From Sporosarcina ureae (GTDB lineage Bacteria; Bacillota; Bacilli; Bacillales_A; Planococcaceae): DNA of 64,000 bases. The translations under genes were made by a program, and so were the position numbers. This document shows, piece by piece, positions 56,929 to 64,000 of the stretch. Every line of letters begins with the position of its first letter. The stretch's first letter is position 1. The stretch is from positions 3,054,001 to 3,118,000 of the forward strand of contig NZ_CP015207.1 of NCBI RefSeq assembly GCF_002101375.1, written 5' to 3'. The notes beneath the pieces were generated by a model. It was not told the DNA's origin and ran no database searches. It worked only from the letters and a program-made list of their open reading frames with translations.

Positions 56929-57182
56929 AAAGAGACTGAGACATAACTATCTCACCCCGTTTCCTTGCACTCCGAAAGGCATACTTTCCGAGGGGCGTGG
57001 CTTGAGCCGCTTCCTTCGCTTTGCTACGTCCAGGGTCTCAAGACGCACGCTGATCCCTCAGGAGTCGGTCTTTCTCCGTTCCGGTACACTCTGATACTCT
57101 AAAAAATATTTGCTGATAGAACAGAAAAAAGCGTAAAGGACTCATTGCCCTTACGTTTTTTCTGTTCTGTCCCAACCTCTTT
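56929..57182. repeat. Structured intergenic element bounded by imperfect inverted repeats
   Basis: The 360-base gap 56920-57279 holds no credible gene. AAAGAGACTGAGACA (56929-56943) and TGTCCCAACCTCTTT (57168-57182) are complementary at 12 of 15 positions and bound an internal GC-richer block (about 56955-57095). That block has small palindromes such as GGCTTGAGCC and a CTCAGGAGTC-type segment resembling dispersed intergenic repeats of Bacillaceae and Planococcaceae. The right part is a strong hairpin. An ORF across 56900-57094 reads through the element and lacks a ribosome-binding site. Confidence 0.55.
57119..57167 (+). terminator. Long terminator hairpin inside the intergenic element
   Basis: GAACAGAAAAAA (57119-57130) pairs with TTTTTTCTGTTC (57156-57167), continued by CGTAA/TTACG and GG/CC around ACTCATTG, with one or two bulges. 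The A-run/T-run arms make it usable in both directions. Confidence 0.8.
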
Positions 57183-57279
57183 CTTTTTTTCTTTTATTCG
57201 CTTTGGCAATCCGCTATTATAGAACTAAGTGCATACTTGTGCGTTCTGGAAAAAGTAGTTTTATGAAGGAGTGTGTTGA

Positions 57280-58074
57280 ATGGGAGAATGGTATGTCGAA
57301 TATGAGTTGCAAGTCAATCGGCCTGGATTGCTAGGGGATATTGCTTCCCTACTTGGTATGTTACGAGTAGATATTGTGACTATTAATGGGGTAGATGGCA
57401 GATACCGTGGTATGCTCGTTCACACTGATCATGATCAGCAAATTAAACGTTTCGAGTTGATCGCTTCTACTATGGATGCGATTGTCATCCATAAGATCAG
57501 AGAACCTAAATTGCGTGATGTATTAGCTGTCCGACATGGACATTATATTCAGCGCGGTACCGATGACCGAAGAACCTATCAATTCATAAGAAGTGAGCTT
57601 GGAATCTTAGTGGACTTTTTAGCAGAGATCTTCAAACAAGATGGTCATAAACTAATCGGTGTCCGTGGAATGCCGCGGGTAGGAAAAACAGAATCCGTAG
57701 TAGCGGCAAGTGTTTGTGCTAATAAAAAATGGGTCTTTTTATCTTCCACGATGATTAAACAAACGATTAGAACGAGTATGATGGGGGATGAATTCTCAGA
57801 CGATAACATTTTTATACTTGACGGGATCGTGACACGAAAAACTTCTGACGAACGTCATATGCAATTAGTACGTGAAATTATGGGCTTGCCGACAATTAAA
57901 GTGGTTGAGCATCCGGATATGTTTGTGAAGCAATCCGAATATACAATGGAAGATTTTGATATAATTATAGAGTTGCGGACGACTGTAGATCAAGAGATCA
58001 CTTACGACATTTTAGAGAAGAATGATCCACTATCCAACCGTAATACTATGGGCGGCTTTAATATGTTTAATTGA
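57280..58074 (+). CDS. ymfK: DUF3388 family protein (YmfK-like): ACT-like domain plus P-loop
   Basis: A 264-residue soluble protein. Residues 1-75 look like an ACT domain (YVEYELQVNRPGLLGDIASLL, then VDIVTINGVDG). The rest is a small P-loop ATPase-like domain with GVRGMPRVGKT at 127-137 and a Walker-B-like NIFILDG with D181. It resembles B. subtilis YmfK, whose function I do not know. The combination suggests a ligand-regulated nucleotide-binding protein. The DUF3243 gene ymfJ, usually just upstream, is absent; rodZ follows 27 bases downstream. Confidence 0.85.
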   Translation: MGEWYVEYELQVNRPGLLGDIASLLGMLRVDIVTINGVDGRYRGMLVHTDHDQQIKRFELIASTMDAIVIHKIREPKLRDVLAVRHGHYIQRGTDDRRTYQFIRSELGILVDFLAEIFKQDGHKLIGVRGMPRVGKTESVVAASVCANKKWVFLSSTMIKQTIRTSMMGDEFSDDNIFILDGIVTRKTSDERHMQLVREIMGLPTIKVVEHPDMFVKQSEYTMEDFDIIIELRTTVDQEITYDILEKNDPLSNRNTMGGFNMFN

Positions 58075-58101
58075 TTGAAATGAGTTAGGTGGGTGTTGAA
58101 T

Positions 58102-58905
58102 TTGATCGGAATAGGTGCTCGTTTAAAAGAAGCGAGGATTTCAAAAGGATTGACGTTAGAAGCTTTGCAGGACAGTACGAAAATCCAGCAACGTTATCTA
58201 TCAGCAATTGAAAATGAAGAATTTCAAGTTATTCCTGGCGCTTTCTATGTACGTGTTTTTATTAAACAGTATGCAGAAGCGGTTGACTTGGATGCGGATG
58301 AAATACTGAGTCTTTATCAAGATGAGTATGAACCGGCAGTGCAAGAAAAACAGGAAAAAATTGTGCCAGCGACTATGCAACGTAGTGCAGGTTCAAAGCA
58401 GAGTAACCAATTAAAAGAAGCAATGCCAAAAATAATTGTTGCACTATTTATTATAATGATTTTAGTGATTGTTTATACTTTACTAAGAGACAATGCATCA
58501 GAACCAACTGTAGATGATGAATCATCAGACCCTATTTCGTCAGTTGTAACTGATCCGCAACAGGATTCAAACCAAGTGGTTAAGAAGCCTGTTGAACACG
58601 CTTCTACTGTGGGTGAAACCTCTATATTCAAATTATCTGATCCTGAAAATATCACAGTGGTTATCAAGACTACGGGTAACTCTTGGATTTCAGTAACGGA
58701 TCAAGATGGCGAAGAACGCATGCCGAAACCAAGTGGTGCCCGAGTAGTACAAGAAGGCGAAACAATTGAAATTCAAGCGGACGATGCAGAAAGTTTGAGA
58801 ATACGAGTTGGTAATTACGAAAATGCAGAACTGACTGTTAATGGACAACGAGTAGATTACCCAACAGATCTCGTCCCACAAAACATTGTGTTAAAAAAAC
58901 CATAA
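58102..58905 (+). CDS. rodZ: RodZ-like cytoskeletal/cell-shape protein (YmfM)
   Basis: A 267-residue single-pass membrane protein. The N-terminal helix-turn-helix (HTH_25, residues 1-70, GARLKEARISKGLTLEALQDSTKI) binds MreB in characterised RodZ proteins. A basic/acidic linker, a membrane helix at 111-128 and an extracellular DUF4115 beta domain (about 180-265) follow. I choose TTG 58102, nine bases after AGGTGG (58087-58092); earlier in-frame GTG/TTG codons overlap that site. Confidence 0.92.
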   Translation: MIGIGARLKEARISKGLTLEALQDSTKIQQRYLSAIENEEFQVIPGAFYVRVFIKQYAEAVDLDADEILSLYQDEYEPAVQEKQEKIVPATMQRSAGSKQSNQLKEAMPKIIVALFIIMILVIVYTLLRDNASEPTVDDESSDPISSVVTDPQQDSNQVVKKPVEHASTVGETSIFKLSDPENITVVIKTTGNSWISVTDQDGEERMPKPSGARVVQEGETIEIQADDAESLRIRVGNYENAELTVNGQRVDYPTDLVPQNIVLKKP

Positions 58906-58940
58906 TAAAATAGTCATCTAAAGAGGTGATTATTTTATTC
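58904..58940 (+). terminator. Hairpin terminator between rodZ and pgsA
   Basis: Bases 58904-58919 pair with 58924-58939 over 16 positions (two G-T pairs), loop AAAG; the 3' arm ends in ATTTTATT. Confidence 0.75.
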
Positions 58941-58979
58941 TTTATAAGTAGATTTTACCGTTAGAAAGGCGGACATGTA

Positions 58980-59558
58980 ATGAATTTACCAAATAAAATT
59001 ACGCTCTCGAGAGTATTTATGATCCCTATTTTCATCCTGTTTCTTACAGTGGACTTTGGTTGGGGAGTGATTCAGCTAGGTGGAGTAGAAATGCCTGTTG
59101 AACATTTGGTGGGCGCGATCATCTTTATCATAGCTTCTACAACTGACTGGCTAGATGGATACTTAGCAAGGAAAAACAATTTAGTAACAAATATGGGGAA
59201 GTTTTTGGATCCGTTAGCAGATAAATTACTAGTCTCAGCTGCTTTTATTTTATTAGTGGAAATGGGGACGGCTCCTGCATGGATTGTGATTGTTATTATC
59301 AGTAGAGAATTTGCGGTTACAGGATTACGGTTGATTTTAGCGGGTGGTGGGGAAGTAGTTGCAGCGAACCAGTTAGGTAAAATTAAAACAGTTACGCAAC
59401 TACTAGCGATATCATTCCTTTTATTGCATAATATTTTCTTCGAAGCGATTGGTATTCCATTTGGAACCATCATGTTGTACATTGCATTAGTATTTACAGT
59501 ATGGTCAGGTATCGATTACTTTGTTAAAAATCGCAAAATTTTAGTGGAGTCAATGTGA
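58980..59558 (+). CDS. pgsA: Phosphatidylglycerophosphate synthase
   Basis: A 192-residue membrane enzyme that makes phosphatidylglycerol phosphate from CDP-diacylglycerol and glycerol 3-phosphate. The CDP-alcohol phosphatidyltransferase motif is intact (DWLDGYLARKNNLVTNMGKF followed by LDPLADK), and about five helices are visible. The substrate is supplied by CdsA, also in this window. cinA begins 16 bases downstream. Confidence 0.98.
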   Translation: MNLPNKITLSRVFMIPIFILFLTVDFGWGVIQLGGVEMPVEHLVGAIIFIIASTTDWLDGYLARKNNLVTNMGKFLDPLADKLLVSAAFILLVEMGTAPAWIVIVIISREFAVTGLRLILAGGGEVVAANQLGKIKTVTQLLAISFLLLHNIFFEAIGIPFGTIMLYIALVFTVWSGIDYFVKNRKILVESM

Positions 59559-59574
59559 GGAGTGAAGTGTATTC

Positions 59575-60831
59575 ATGAAAGCAGAGATTATTGCGGTAGG
59601 GTCTGAACTTCTTCTGGGACAAATCACGAATACCAATGCTAGGTTCATATCGGCTAAATTAGCTGAAGCTGGAATAGATGTGTATTGCCACACCGTTGTA
59701 GGGGATAATCCTAAACGCTTGTCACAAACAATTCAGTTGGCTCAGCAACGTGCAGACATCCTGATCTTTAGTGGCGGTCTCGGACCCACAAAAGATGACT
59801 TGACAAAGCAAACTATTGCAAGTGAATTGGGTTGTGAGCTTATATCTGATGACGATGCGATGAAAACGATCGAAGATTATTTTACCCAAGTCGGAAAAGT
59901 AATGACTGAAAATAATAAACAGCAAGCCCTTGTATTAAAAGGTTCTACGGTATTGCCGAATCGAAATGGTATGGCACCAGGCATAGCAATAGGAAAAGAT
60001 GGTAAACAGTATATTTTGCTGCCCGGCCCACCGCATGAAATGGAGCCCATGTTTGAACAAGAAGCAATTCCATACTTACTCGGTGTATATGGTAAACAAG
60101 ATGTAATCTCTTCAAAGGTATTGAAGTTACAAGGAATAGGCGAATCGGAATTGGAAGTCCGTATCCAAGCTATTCTTGAGAAGCAGACGAATCCAACAAT
60201 TGCACCACTTGCTTCACCGGGTATGGTTAACCTACGTATTACCGCAAAAGCCAAAACGGAAGAAGAAGCACAGAAATTGATATCACCTGTGGAACAGGAA
60301 ATTCGTTCTATTGTAGGGGAGTTTATCTACGGTGTGGATGATGATACACTGGCTTCCAAAACGACTGAATTGTTGCTTCAAAATGACTGGACTATTTCTG
60401 CTGCAGAAAGTCTAACAACCGGTATGTTTATGGCGGAACTTGGTTCAGAAGCGGGAATAGGTAACGCGCTAAAAGGCGGCCTTGTGGTATATAATAAAGA
60501 GATGAAAGTGGAGCAATTGGGTATTTTACCATCATTACTTGATTACCATGGGATTGTCAGTGCAGAGTGCGCTGAATCGATGGCGGAAAGCGTTCGGGAG
60601 AGATTCACTACAACATTTGGAGTGAGCCTGACTGGTGCTGCTGGCCCTGAGCCACATGATGGTCAGCCAGCCGGTACAGTTTGGATTGGCATTGCAGCAG
60701 AAGGTATGAAGACAACATCTTATAGACTTCAGCTATCAGGTTCTCGTAATACAAATCGTAAACGTTCTGTTCAATTTGCTTTACATTATCTCATTCAAAT
60801 AATCAAAGAGAAAAAAGAACTGAAGTATTGA
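59575..60831 (+). CDS. cinA: CinA family protein (competence/damage-inducible)
   Basis: A 418-residue two-domain protein. The N-terminal COG1058 domain (MoCF-like, GSELLLGQITNTNARF and IFSGGLGPTKDDLTK) is an ADP-ribose pyrophosphatase type in characterised members. The C-terminal PncC-type nicotinamide mononucleotide deamidase domain has SAAESLTTGMF and SLTGAAGPEPHDGQPAG. It adjoins recA as in many Firmicutes and Streptococci, but a terminator-like hairpin and a recA promoter lie between. Confidence 0.96.
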   Translation: MKAEIIAVGSELLLGQITNTNARFISAKLAEAGIDVYCHTVVGDNPKRLSQTIQLAQQRADILIFSGGLGPTKDDLTKQTIASELGCELISDDDAMKTIEDYFTQVGKVMTENNKQQALVLKGSTVLPNRNGMAPGIAIGKDGKQYILLPGPPHEMEPMFEQEAIPYLLGVYGKQDVISSKVLKLQGIGESELEVRIQAILEKQTNPTIAPLASPGMVNLRITAKAKTEEEAQKLISPVEQEIRSIVGEFIYGVDDDTLASKTTELLLQNDWTISAAESLTTGMFMAELGSEAGIGNALKGGLVVYNKEMKVEQLGILPSLLDYHGIVSAECAESMAESVRERFTTTFGVSLTGAAGPEPHDGQPAGTVWIGIAAEGMKTTSYRLQLSGSRNTNRKRSVQFALHYLIQIIKEKKELKY

Positions 60832-60863
60832 ATTTTGCTAGTGAATTAGCTGGCAAAATTCAA
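60828..60863 (+). terminator. Hairpin after cinA
   Basis: TTGAATTTTGCTAG (60828-60841) pairs with GCTGGCAAAATTCAA (60849-60863) over about 14 positions, overlapping the cinA stop codon. No clean T-run follows (TTCATCTC). Confidence 0.65.
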
Positions 60864-60912
60864 TTCATCTCAGCTTTTTGCGCTTGTTTTTCAATTTCTA
60901 TTACTGATTTAT

Positions 60913-60926
60913 CGAATACCCGTTCG
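60913..60926. promoter_or_regulatory. LexA/SOS box upstream of recA
   Basis: CGAATACCCGTTCG matches the Firmicute LexA operator (CGAAC-N4-GTTCG) with one change (T for C in the left arm). It ends 8 bases before the -35 of the recA promoter, the usual place for SOS control. Confidence 0.75.
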
Positions 60927-60934
60927 TTTAATTC

Positions 60935-60963
60935 TTGTGTATTCTGTTGGGAAAAGGTATAAT
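60935..60963 (+). promoter_or_regulatory. Sigma-A promoter of recA
   Basis: TTGTGT (60935-60940) and a perfect TATAAT (60958-60963) with a 17-base spacer. Confidence 0.85.
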
Positions 60964-60997
60964 AAGAGTAGAAAAAGAGTTTGAGGAGGAATTGTAA

Positions 60998-62059
60998 TTG
61001 AGCAATCGTAAAGCGGCATTAGATATGGCATTAAAACAAATAGAGAAACAATTTGGTAAAGGTTCTGTCATGAAAATGGGAGAAAAGACTGATCTTCAAA
61101 TTGATACATCATCATCAGGTTCACTAGCTTTGGATGCGGCGCTAGGAATAGGTGGATATCCACGTGGACGAGTAATTGAAATATATGGACCAGAGAGTTC
61201 TGGTAAAACAACCGTTTCTTTGCATGCAATTGCAGAAGTACAAGCAAGTGGTGGTACTGCGGCGTTTATTGATGCAGAACACGCATTAGATCCTGTCTAT
61301 GCACAAAAGCTAGGTGTCAATATCGACGAGTTGCTATTATCACAGCCAGATACAGGTGAGCAAGCATTGGAAATTGCAGAAGCACTTGTTCGTTCAGGTG
61401 CGGTAGATATCGTGGTAGTGGACTCAGTAGCAGCACTTGTACCAAAAGCTGAAATCGAAGGCGAGATGGGTGACGCACACGTTGGTTTGCAAGCTCGGTT
61501 GATGTCTCAAGCATTACGTAAACTTTCTGGTGCTATTAATAAATCCAATACTATTGCAGTCTTCATTAACCAGATTCGTGAAAAAGTAGGTGTCATGTTC
61601 GGGAATCCAGAAGTAACACCAGGTGGACGTGCATTGAAGTTCTATGCTTCTGTTCGTCTCGAAGTACGTAGAGGTGAAGCAATCAAGCAAGCTAACGATA
61701 TTATGGGTAATAAAACAAGAATTCGTGTCGTGAAAAATAAGGTTGCACCACCATTCCGTACAGCAGAAGTAGACATCATGTATGGTGAAGGAATTTCAAA
61801 AGAAGGTGAAATTCTAGATTTAGGATCTGAATTGGAAGTAGTCCAAAAGAGTGGTGCTTGGTATTCTTATGAAGGCGAACGTTTAGGTCAAGGTCGTGAA
61901 AATGCGAAACAATTCTTGAAGGAAAACTTGAAAATGCGTGATGAAATCGCGTCTAAAATCCGTGAATCATACGGTTTGAATGCTACGAACTATGTGATTG
62001 CAGCGCATGATGAAGAGGACGAGCTGGATGATTTATTAACACTTTCGGAAGAAAAGTAA
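60998..62059 (+). CDS. recA: Recombinase A
   Basis: A 353-residue RecA. The Walker A motif GPESSGKTT begins near residue 65, [21 protein letters not shown] and the L2 loop region ([29 protein letters not shown]) are intact, and the tail is acidic ([11 protein letters not shown]). It drives homologous recombination and LexA self-cleavage. The start is TTG 60998, seven bases after AGGAGGA (60984-60990). It is regulated through the LexA box upstream and ends at a strong terminator. Confidence 0.99.
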   Translation: MSNRKAALDMALKQIEKQFGKGSVMKMGEKTDLQIDTSSSGSLALDAALGIGGYPRGRVIEIYGPESSGKTTVSLHAIAEVQASGGTAAFIDAEHALDPVYAQKLGVNIDELLLSQPDTGEQALEIAEALVRSGAVDIVVVDSVAALVPKAEIEGEMGDAHVGLQARLMSQALRKLSGAINKSNTIAVFINQIREKVGVMFGNPEVTPGGRALKFYASVRLEVRRGEAIKQANDIMGNKTRIRVVKNKVAPPFRTAEVDIMYGEGISKEGEILDLGSELEVVQKSGAWYSYEGERLGQGRENAKQFLKENLKMRDEIASKIRESYGLNATNYVIAAHDEEDELDDLLTLSEEK

Positions 62060-62074
62060 GTTATATATGGAAGT

Positions 62075-62099
62075 AAAACCGCCAATTGGCGGTTTTTTT
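62075..62099 (+). terminator. Intrinsic terminator after recA
   Basis: AAAACCGCC (62075-62083) pairs with GGCGGTTTT (62088-62096), loop AATT, followed by TTT. Confidence 0.95.
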
Positions 62100-62251
62100 A
62101 TAAATATTTATAAGAATTAGTATGGGAATGACATACTTCCAGCTAATATAGAACCTAAAGCTCATTTGAATGAATAAGTGAAATGTGAAGTGGAAAGGCT
62201 CAAGCAAAAAACAAAAAGAGTCTGTGAGCATGATTTTTCCTCCATCATTCC
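62100..62251. other. Noncoding spacer between the recA terminator and the rny promoter
   Basis: No ORF with a ribosome-binding site is visible. The stretch has small hairpins only: AGTATG/CATACT near 62120-62140 and GCTCA/TGAGC (62198-62202 with 62225-62229). B. subtilis has the unrelated gene pbpX near this place; nothing like it is present. Confidence 0.6.
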
Positions 62252-62280
62252 TTGACACAATAAAAATACAACTATACAAT
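62252..62280 (+). promoter_or_regulatory. Strong sigma-A promoter of rny
   Basis: A perfect -35 TTGACA (62252-62257), a 17-base spacer and -10 TACAAT (62275-62280). Transcription should begin near 62287, leaving a leader of about 300 bases before rny. Confidence 0.88.
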
Positions 62281-62348
62281 TAAAGTGGCGTATTATATAC
62301 GTCCTATATTTAACAAACCAATCAATTGTTTTTGGCGGTATGTTGATT

Positions 62349-62503
62349 TTAACTTAATTCAGCAAAATGAAAAGTTAAGTAAAAAGTAGTGACATCAATA
62401 GAAAATTAGTCCCGAAACAGCAGGTTTTCTACTACCCGTTGGATTAAGTTAAGCCTTAGGTGTTTTCACAGATCATCGGGACATTACCGAGAAGCTTCGG
62501 TAA
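62349..62503 (+). promoter_or_regulatory. Complex structured leader of rny (possible cis-regulatory RNA)
   Basis: TTAACTTAATTC (62349-62360) can pair with GGATTAAGTTAA (62441-62452) over 12 positions, enclosing a stem TAGAAAA/TTTTCTA (62399-62405 with 62425-62431) extended by GTAG/CTAC. The loop of that stem has GTCCCGA (62409-62415), complementary to TCGGGAC (62476-62482), a possible pseudoknot. TTACCGA/TCGGTAA (62484-62490 with 62497-62503) follows. TTAAGT at 62375-62380 competes for the first arm. I recognise no known riboswitch class. Confidence 0.55.
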
Positions 62504-62589
62504 CTAGTAAAGTGAATATATTCGCCGTGGCAAAATTGATTATACAAGCCGACTGAAAAGAAAAGAATAAGCAGGAGGAGGTGACCTCA

Positions 62590-64000
62590 ATGGGTATTGA
62601 AATACTCATCTCCGTTTTGCTAAGTCTCATCGTCGGTGCAGTTGTTAGCTTTTTTATATTGAAAAATGTGAATGATTCAAAAGTAACTGGTGCCAAACAT
62701 ACTGCCAACCAACTCGTCGAAGAGGCGAAGCGTGAAGCGGAGTCAGTGAAGAAAGAGGCACTGTTAGAAGCGAAAGATGAAACTCACGAACTGCGGATTG
62801 AAGCAGAAACTGAAGTCCGTGAGAGAAGGACGGAATTACAGAAACAGGAAAACCGTCTCTTACAGCGTGAAGAAAACCTTGATCGCAAGGATGATGCGCT
62901 CAATAAAAGAGAAGCAGGTCTAGAGCGCAAAGAAGATGCGCTATTAGAAAGACAACAGCATATTGAAGAGATGGAACGCAAAGCGGAACAACTCGTTACT
63001 ACACAGAAGACCGAATTAGAGAGAATTTCTTCGTTAACAAGAGATGAGGCAAAGCGCATCATCTTGGAAGATGTCGAAGAAGAGCTTTCTACGGATATTG
63101 CTGTCATGACAAAAGAATCTGAGCAACGGGCTAAAGAGGAATCCGAGCGTAAAGCACGTGAAATCCTATCATTGGCATTGCAACGGTTTGCGGCAGATCA
63201 TGTGGCTGAAACTACAGTCTCTGTCGTTAATTTGCCGAATGATGAGATGAAAGGTCGCATCATTGGTCGTGAAGGACGAAATATTCGTACACTTGAGACG
63301 CTTACAGGTATTGATTTGATTATTGACGATACGCCAGAAGCCGTCATTCTATCAGGTTTCGATCCAGTCCGGAGAGAAACAGCGAGATTGGCTTTGGAAA
63401 AATTAGTTCAGGATGGACGAATTCATCCTGCACGTATCGAAGAAATGGTCGACAAATCTAGAAGAGAAGTGGACGAGTTAATCCGAGAAAAAGGAGAACA
63501 AACTACATTCGATGTAGGTGTTCATAACTTGCATCCGGATATGATCAAAATTCTTGGTCGTTTGCACTTCCGTACGAGTTACGGGCAGAATGTCTTGAAA
63601 CACTCCATTGAAGTAGCCTATTTAACTGGTTTACTGGCAGCAGAGCTTGGAGAAGACGTAACACTTGCTAGACGCGCTGGTTTACTACATGATATCGGTA
63701 AAGCGATTGACCATGAGGTAGAAGGTAGTCACGTGCAGATTGGTAAAGAGTTGGCAGTGAAATATAAGGAACATCCAGTTGTCATTAACAGTATTGCTTC
63801 CCACCACGGTGATGAAGAAGCTACCTCTGTTATCGCAGTGCTAGTAGCCGCGGCAGATGCATTATCTGCAGCAAGACCAGGTGCTCGCAGTGAAACATTG
63901 GAAAATTATATTAAACGTCTGCAAAAGCTCGAAGAAATTTCGGAATCATACGAAGGTGTGGAGAAGTCATTTGCTATTCAGGCTGGACGAGAAGTGCGAA
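62590..64000 (+). CDS. rny: Ribonuclease Y (3' truncated by window edge)
   Basis: The first 470 codons of RNase Y, the membrane-bound endonuclease that initiates much mRNA decay in Firmicutes; about 50 residues lie beyond the window. It has an N-terminal membrane helix (about 3-23), a long charged coiled coil (about 30-190), a KH domain ([20 protein letters not shown]) and an HD domain with the catalytic [10 protein letters not shown] near 367. The start is ATG 62590 behind GGAGGAGGTGA, whose 3' part is self-complementary (GAGGTGACCTC). Confidence 0.98.
   Translation, partial: MGIEILISVLLSLIVGAVVSFFILKNVNDSKVTGAKHTANQLVEEAKREAESVKKEALLEAKDETHELRIEAETEVRERRTELQKQENRLLQREENLDRKDDALNKREAGLERKEDALLERQQHIEEMERKAEQLVTTQKTELERISSLTRDEAKRIILEDVEEELSTDIAVMTKESEQRAKEESERKAREILSLALQRFAADHVAETTVSVVNLPNDEMKGRIIGREGRNIRTLETLTGIDLIIDDTPEAVILSGFDPVRRETARLALEKLVQDGRIHPARIEEMVDKSRREVDELIREKGEQTTFDVGVHNLHPDMIKILGRLHFRTSYGQNVLKHSIEVAYLTGLLAAELGEDVTLARRAGLLHDIGKAIDHEVEGSHVQIGKELAVKYKEHPVVINSIASHHGDEEATSVIAVLVAAADALSAARPGARSETLENYIKRLQKLEEISESYEGVEKSFAIQAGREVR

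Noticed and set aside
56900-57094. Plus-strand ORF of 64 codons after ymfI
   Set aside because: It starts inside ymfI, has no ribosome-binding site and reads through the palindromic intergenic element; its Arg/Ser/Leu-rich sequence looks like translated repeat.
62281-62589. T-box, c-di-GMP, c-di-AMP or Mg-sensing riboswitch in the rny leader
   Set aside because: No T-box sequence (AGGGTGGNACCGCG) and none of the core motifs I know for the other classes were found, so no class is assigned.
1-64000. CRISPR arrays, tRNA or rRNA genes, transposases, prophage or defence clusters
   Set aside because: No direct-repeat arrays, cloverleaf-like sequences, recombinase genes or strand or composition breaks were seen; the window reads as conserved housekeeping backbone.

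Overview
The window is 64 kb of chromosomal backbone from a low-GC, motile, endospore-forming Firmicute. Gene order, protein similarity and spore markers (dpaA, dpaB, ymxH, spoIIIE) all point to Bacillales. The sequence style and the intergenic repeat at 56.9-57.2 kb suggest a Sporosarcina-like member of the Planococcaceae, but the species call is an inference. Every recognised gene is on the + strand. I see no rRNA or tRNA genes, prophage, IS transposase or CRISPR array.

Layout: (1) 1-15.2 kb is the distal half of the fla/che operon: fliY (cut by the left edge), cheY, fliO, fliP, fliQ, fliR, flhB, flhA, flhF, flhG, cheB, cheA, cheW, cheC, cheD, sigD, a small glutamine-rich hypothetical gene and a swrB-like gene. 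(2) 15.2-28.7 kb holds translation and envelope genes: rpsB, tsf, pyrH, frr, uppS, cdsA, dxr, rasP, proS, polC. (3) 28.9-36.1 kb is the rimP-nusA-rnpM-rplGA-infB-ylxP-rbfA-truB-ribF operon, followed by rpsO and pnp with their own leaders. (4) 38.9-45.7 kb has mlpA, ymxH, dpaA, dpaB, asd, dapA and rnjB, which link lysine/diaminopimelate synthesis to spore dipicolinate. (5) 45.8-53.4 kb has spoIIIE and a four-gene BMP-type nucleoside ABC transporter. (6) 53.6-64 kb has the M16 pair ymfF/ymfH, ymfI, a DUF3388 (ymfK-like) gene, rodZ, pgsA, cinA, recA and rny (cut by the right edge).

Within blocks the genes are tightly packed, often with 4-23 bp overlaps, and most blocks end in a clear intrinsic terminator. 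Several starts are non-ATG and rest on Shine-Dalgarno spacing: TTG for flhB, cheB, rimP, recA, rodZ and probably swrB; GTG for flhG, dapA and rnjB. Relative to the B. subtilis order, dapG (between asd and dapA), tepA (between rnjB and spoIIIE), ylxY and ymfJ are absent from their usual places.

I found no convincing new multi-gene system. The least explained parts are noncoding or poorly characterised: a roughly 250-bp structured, inverted-repeat-bounded intergenic element (56929-57182); a long rny leader that can form nested, competing and pseudoknotted pairings (62349-62503); the leader of the nucleoside transporter with a near-consensus cre site; structured leaders of rpsB, rpsO and asd; the DUF3388 protein with an ACT-like domain plus a P-loop; and the 97-residue Q-rich protein between sigD and swrB.
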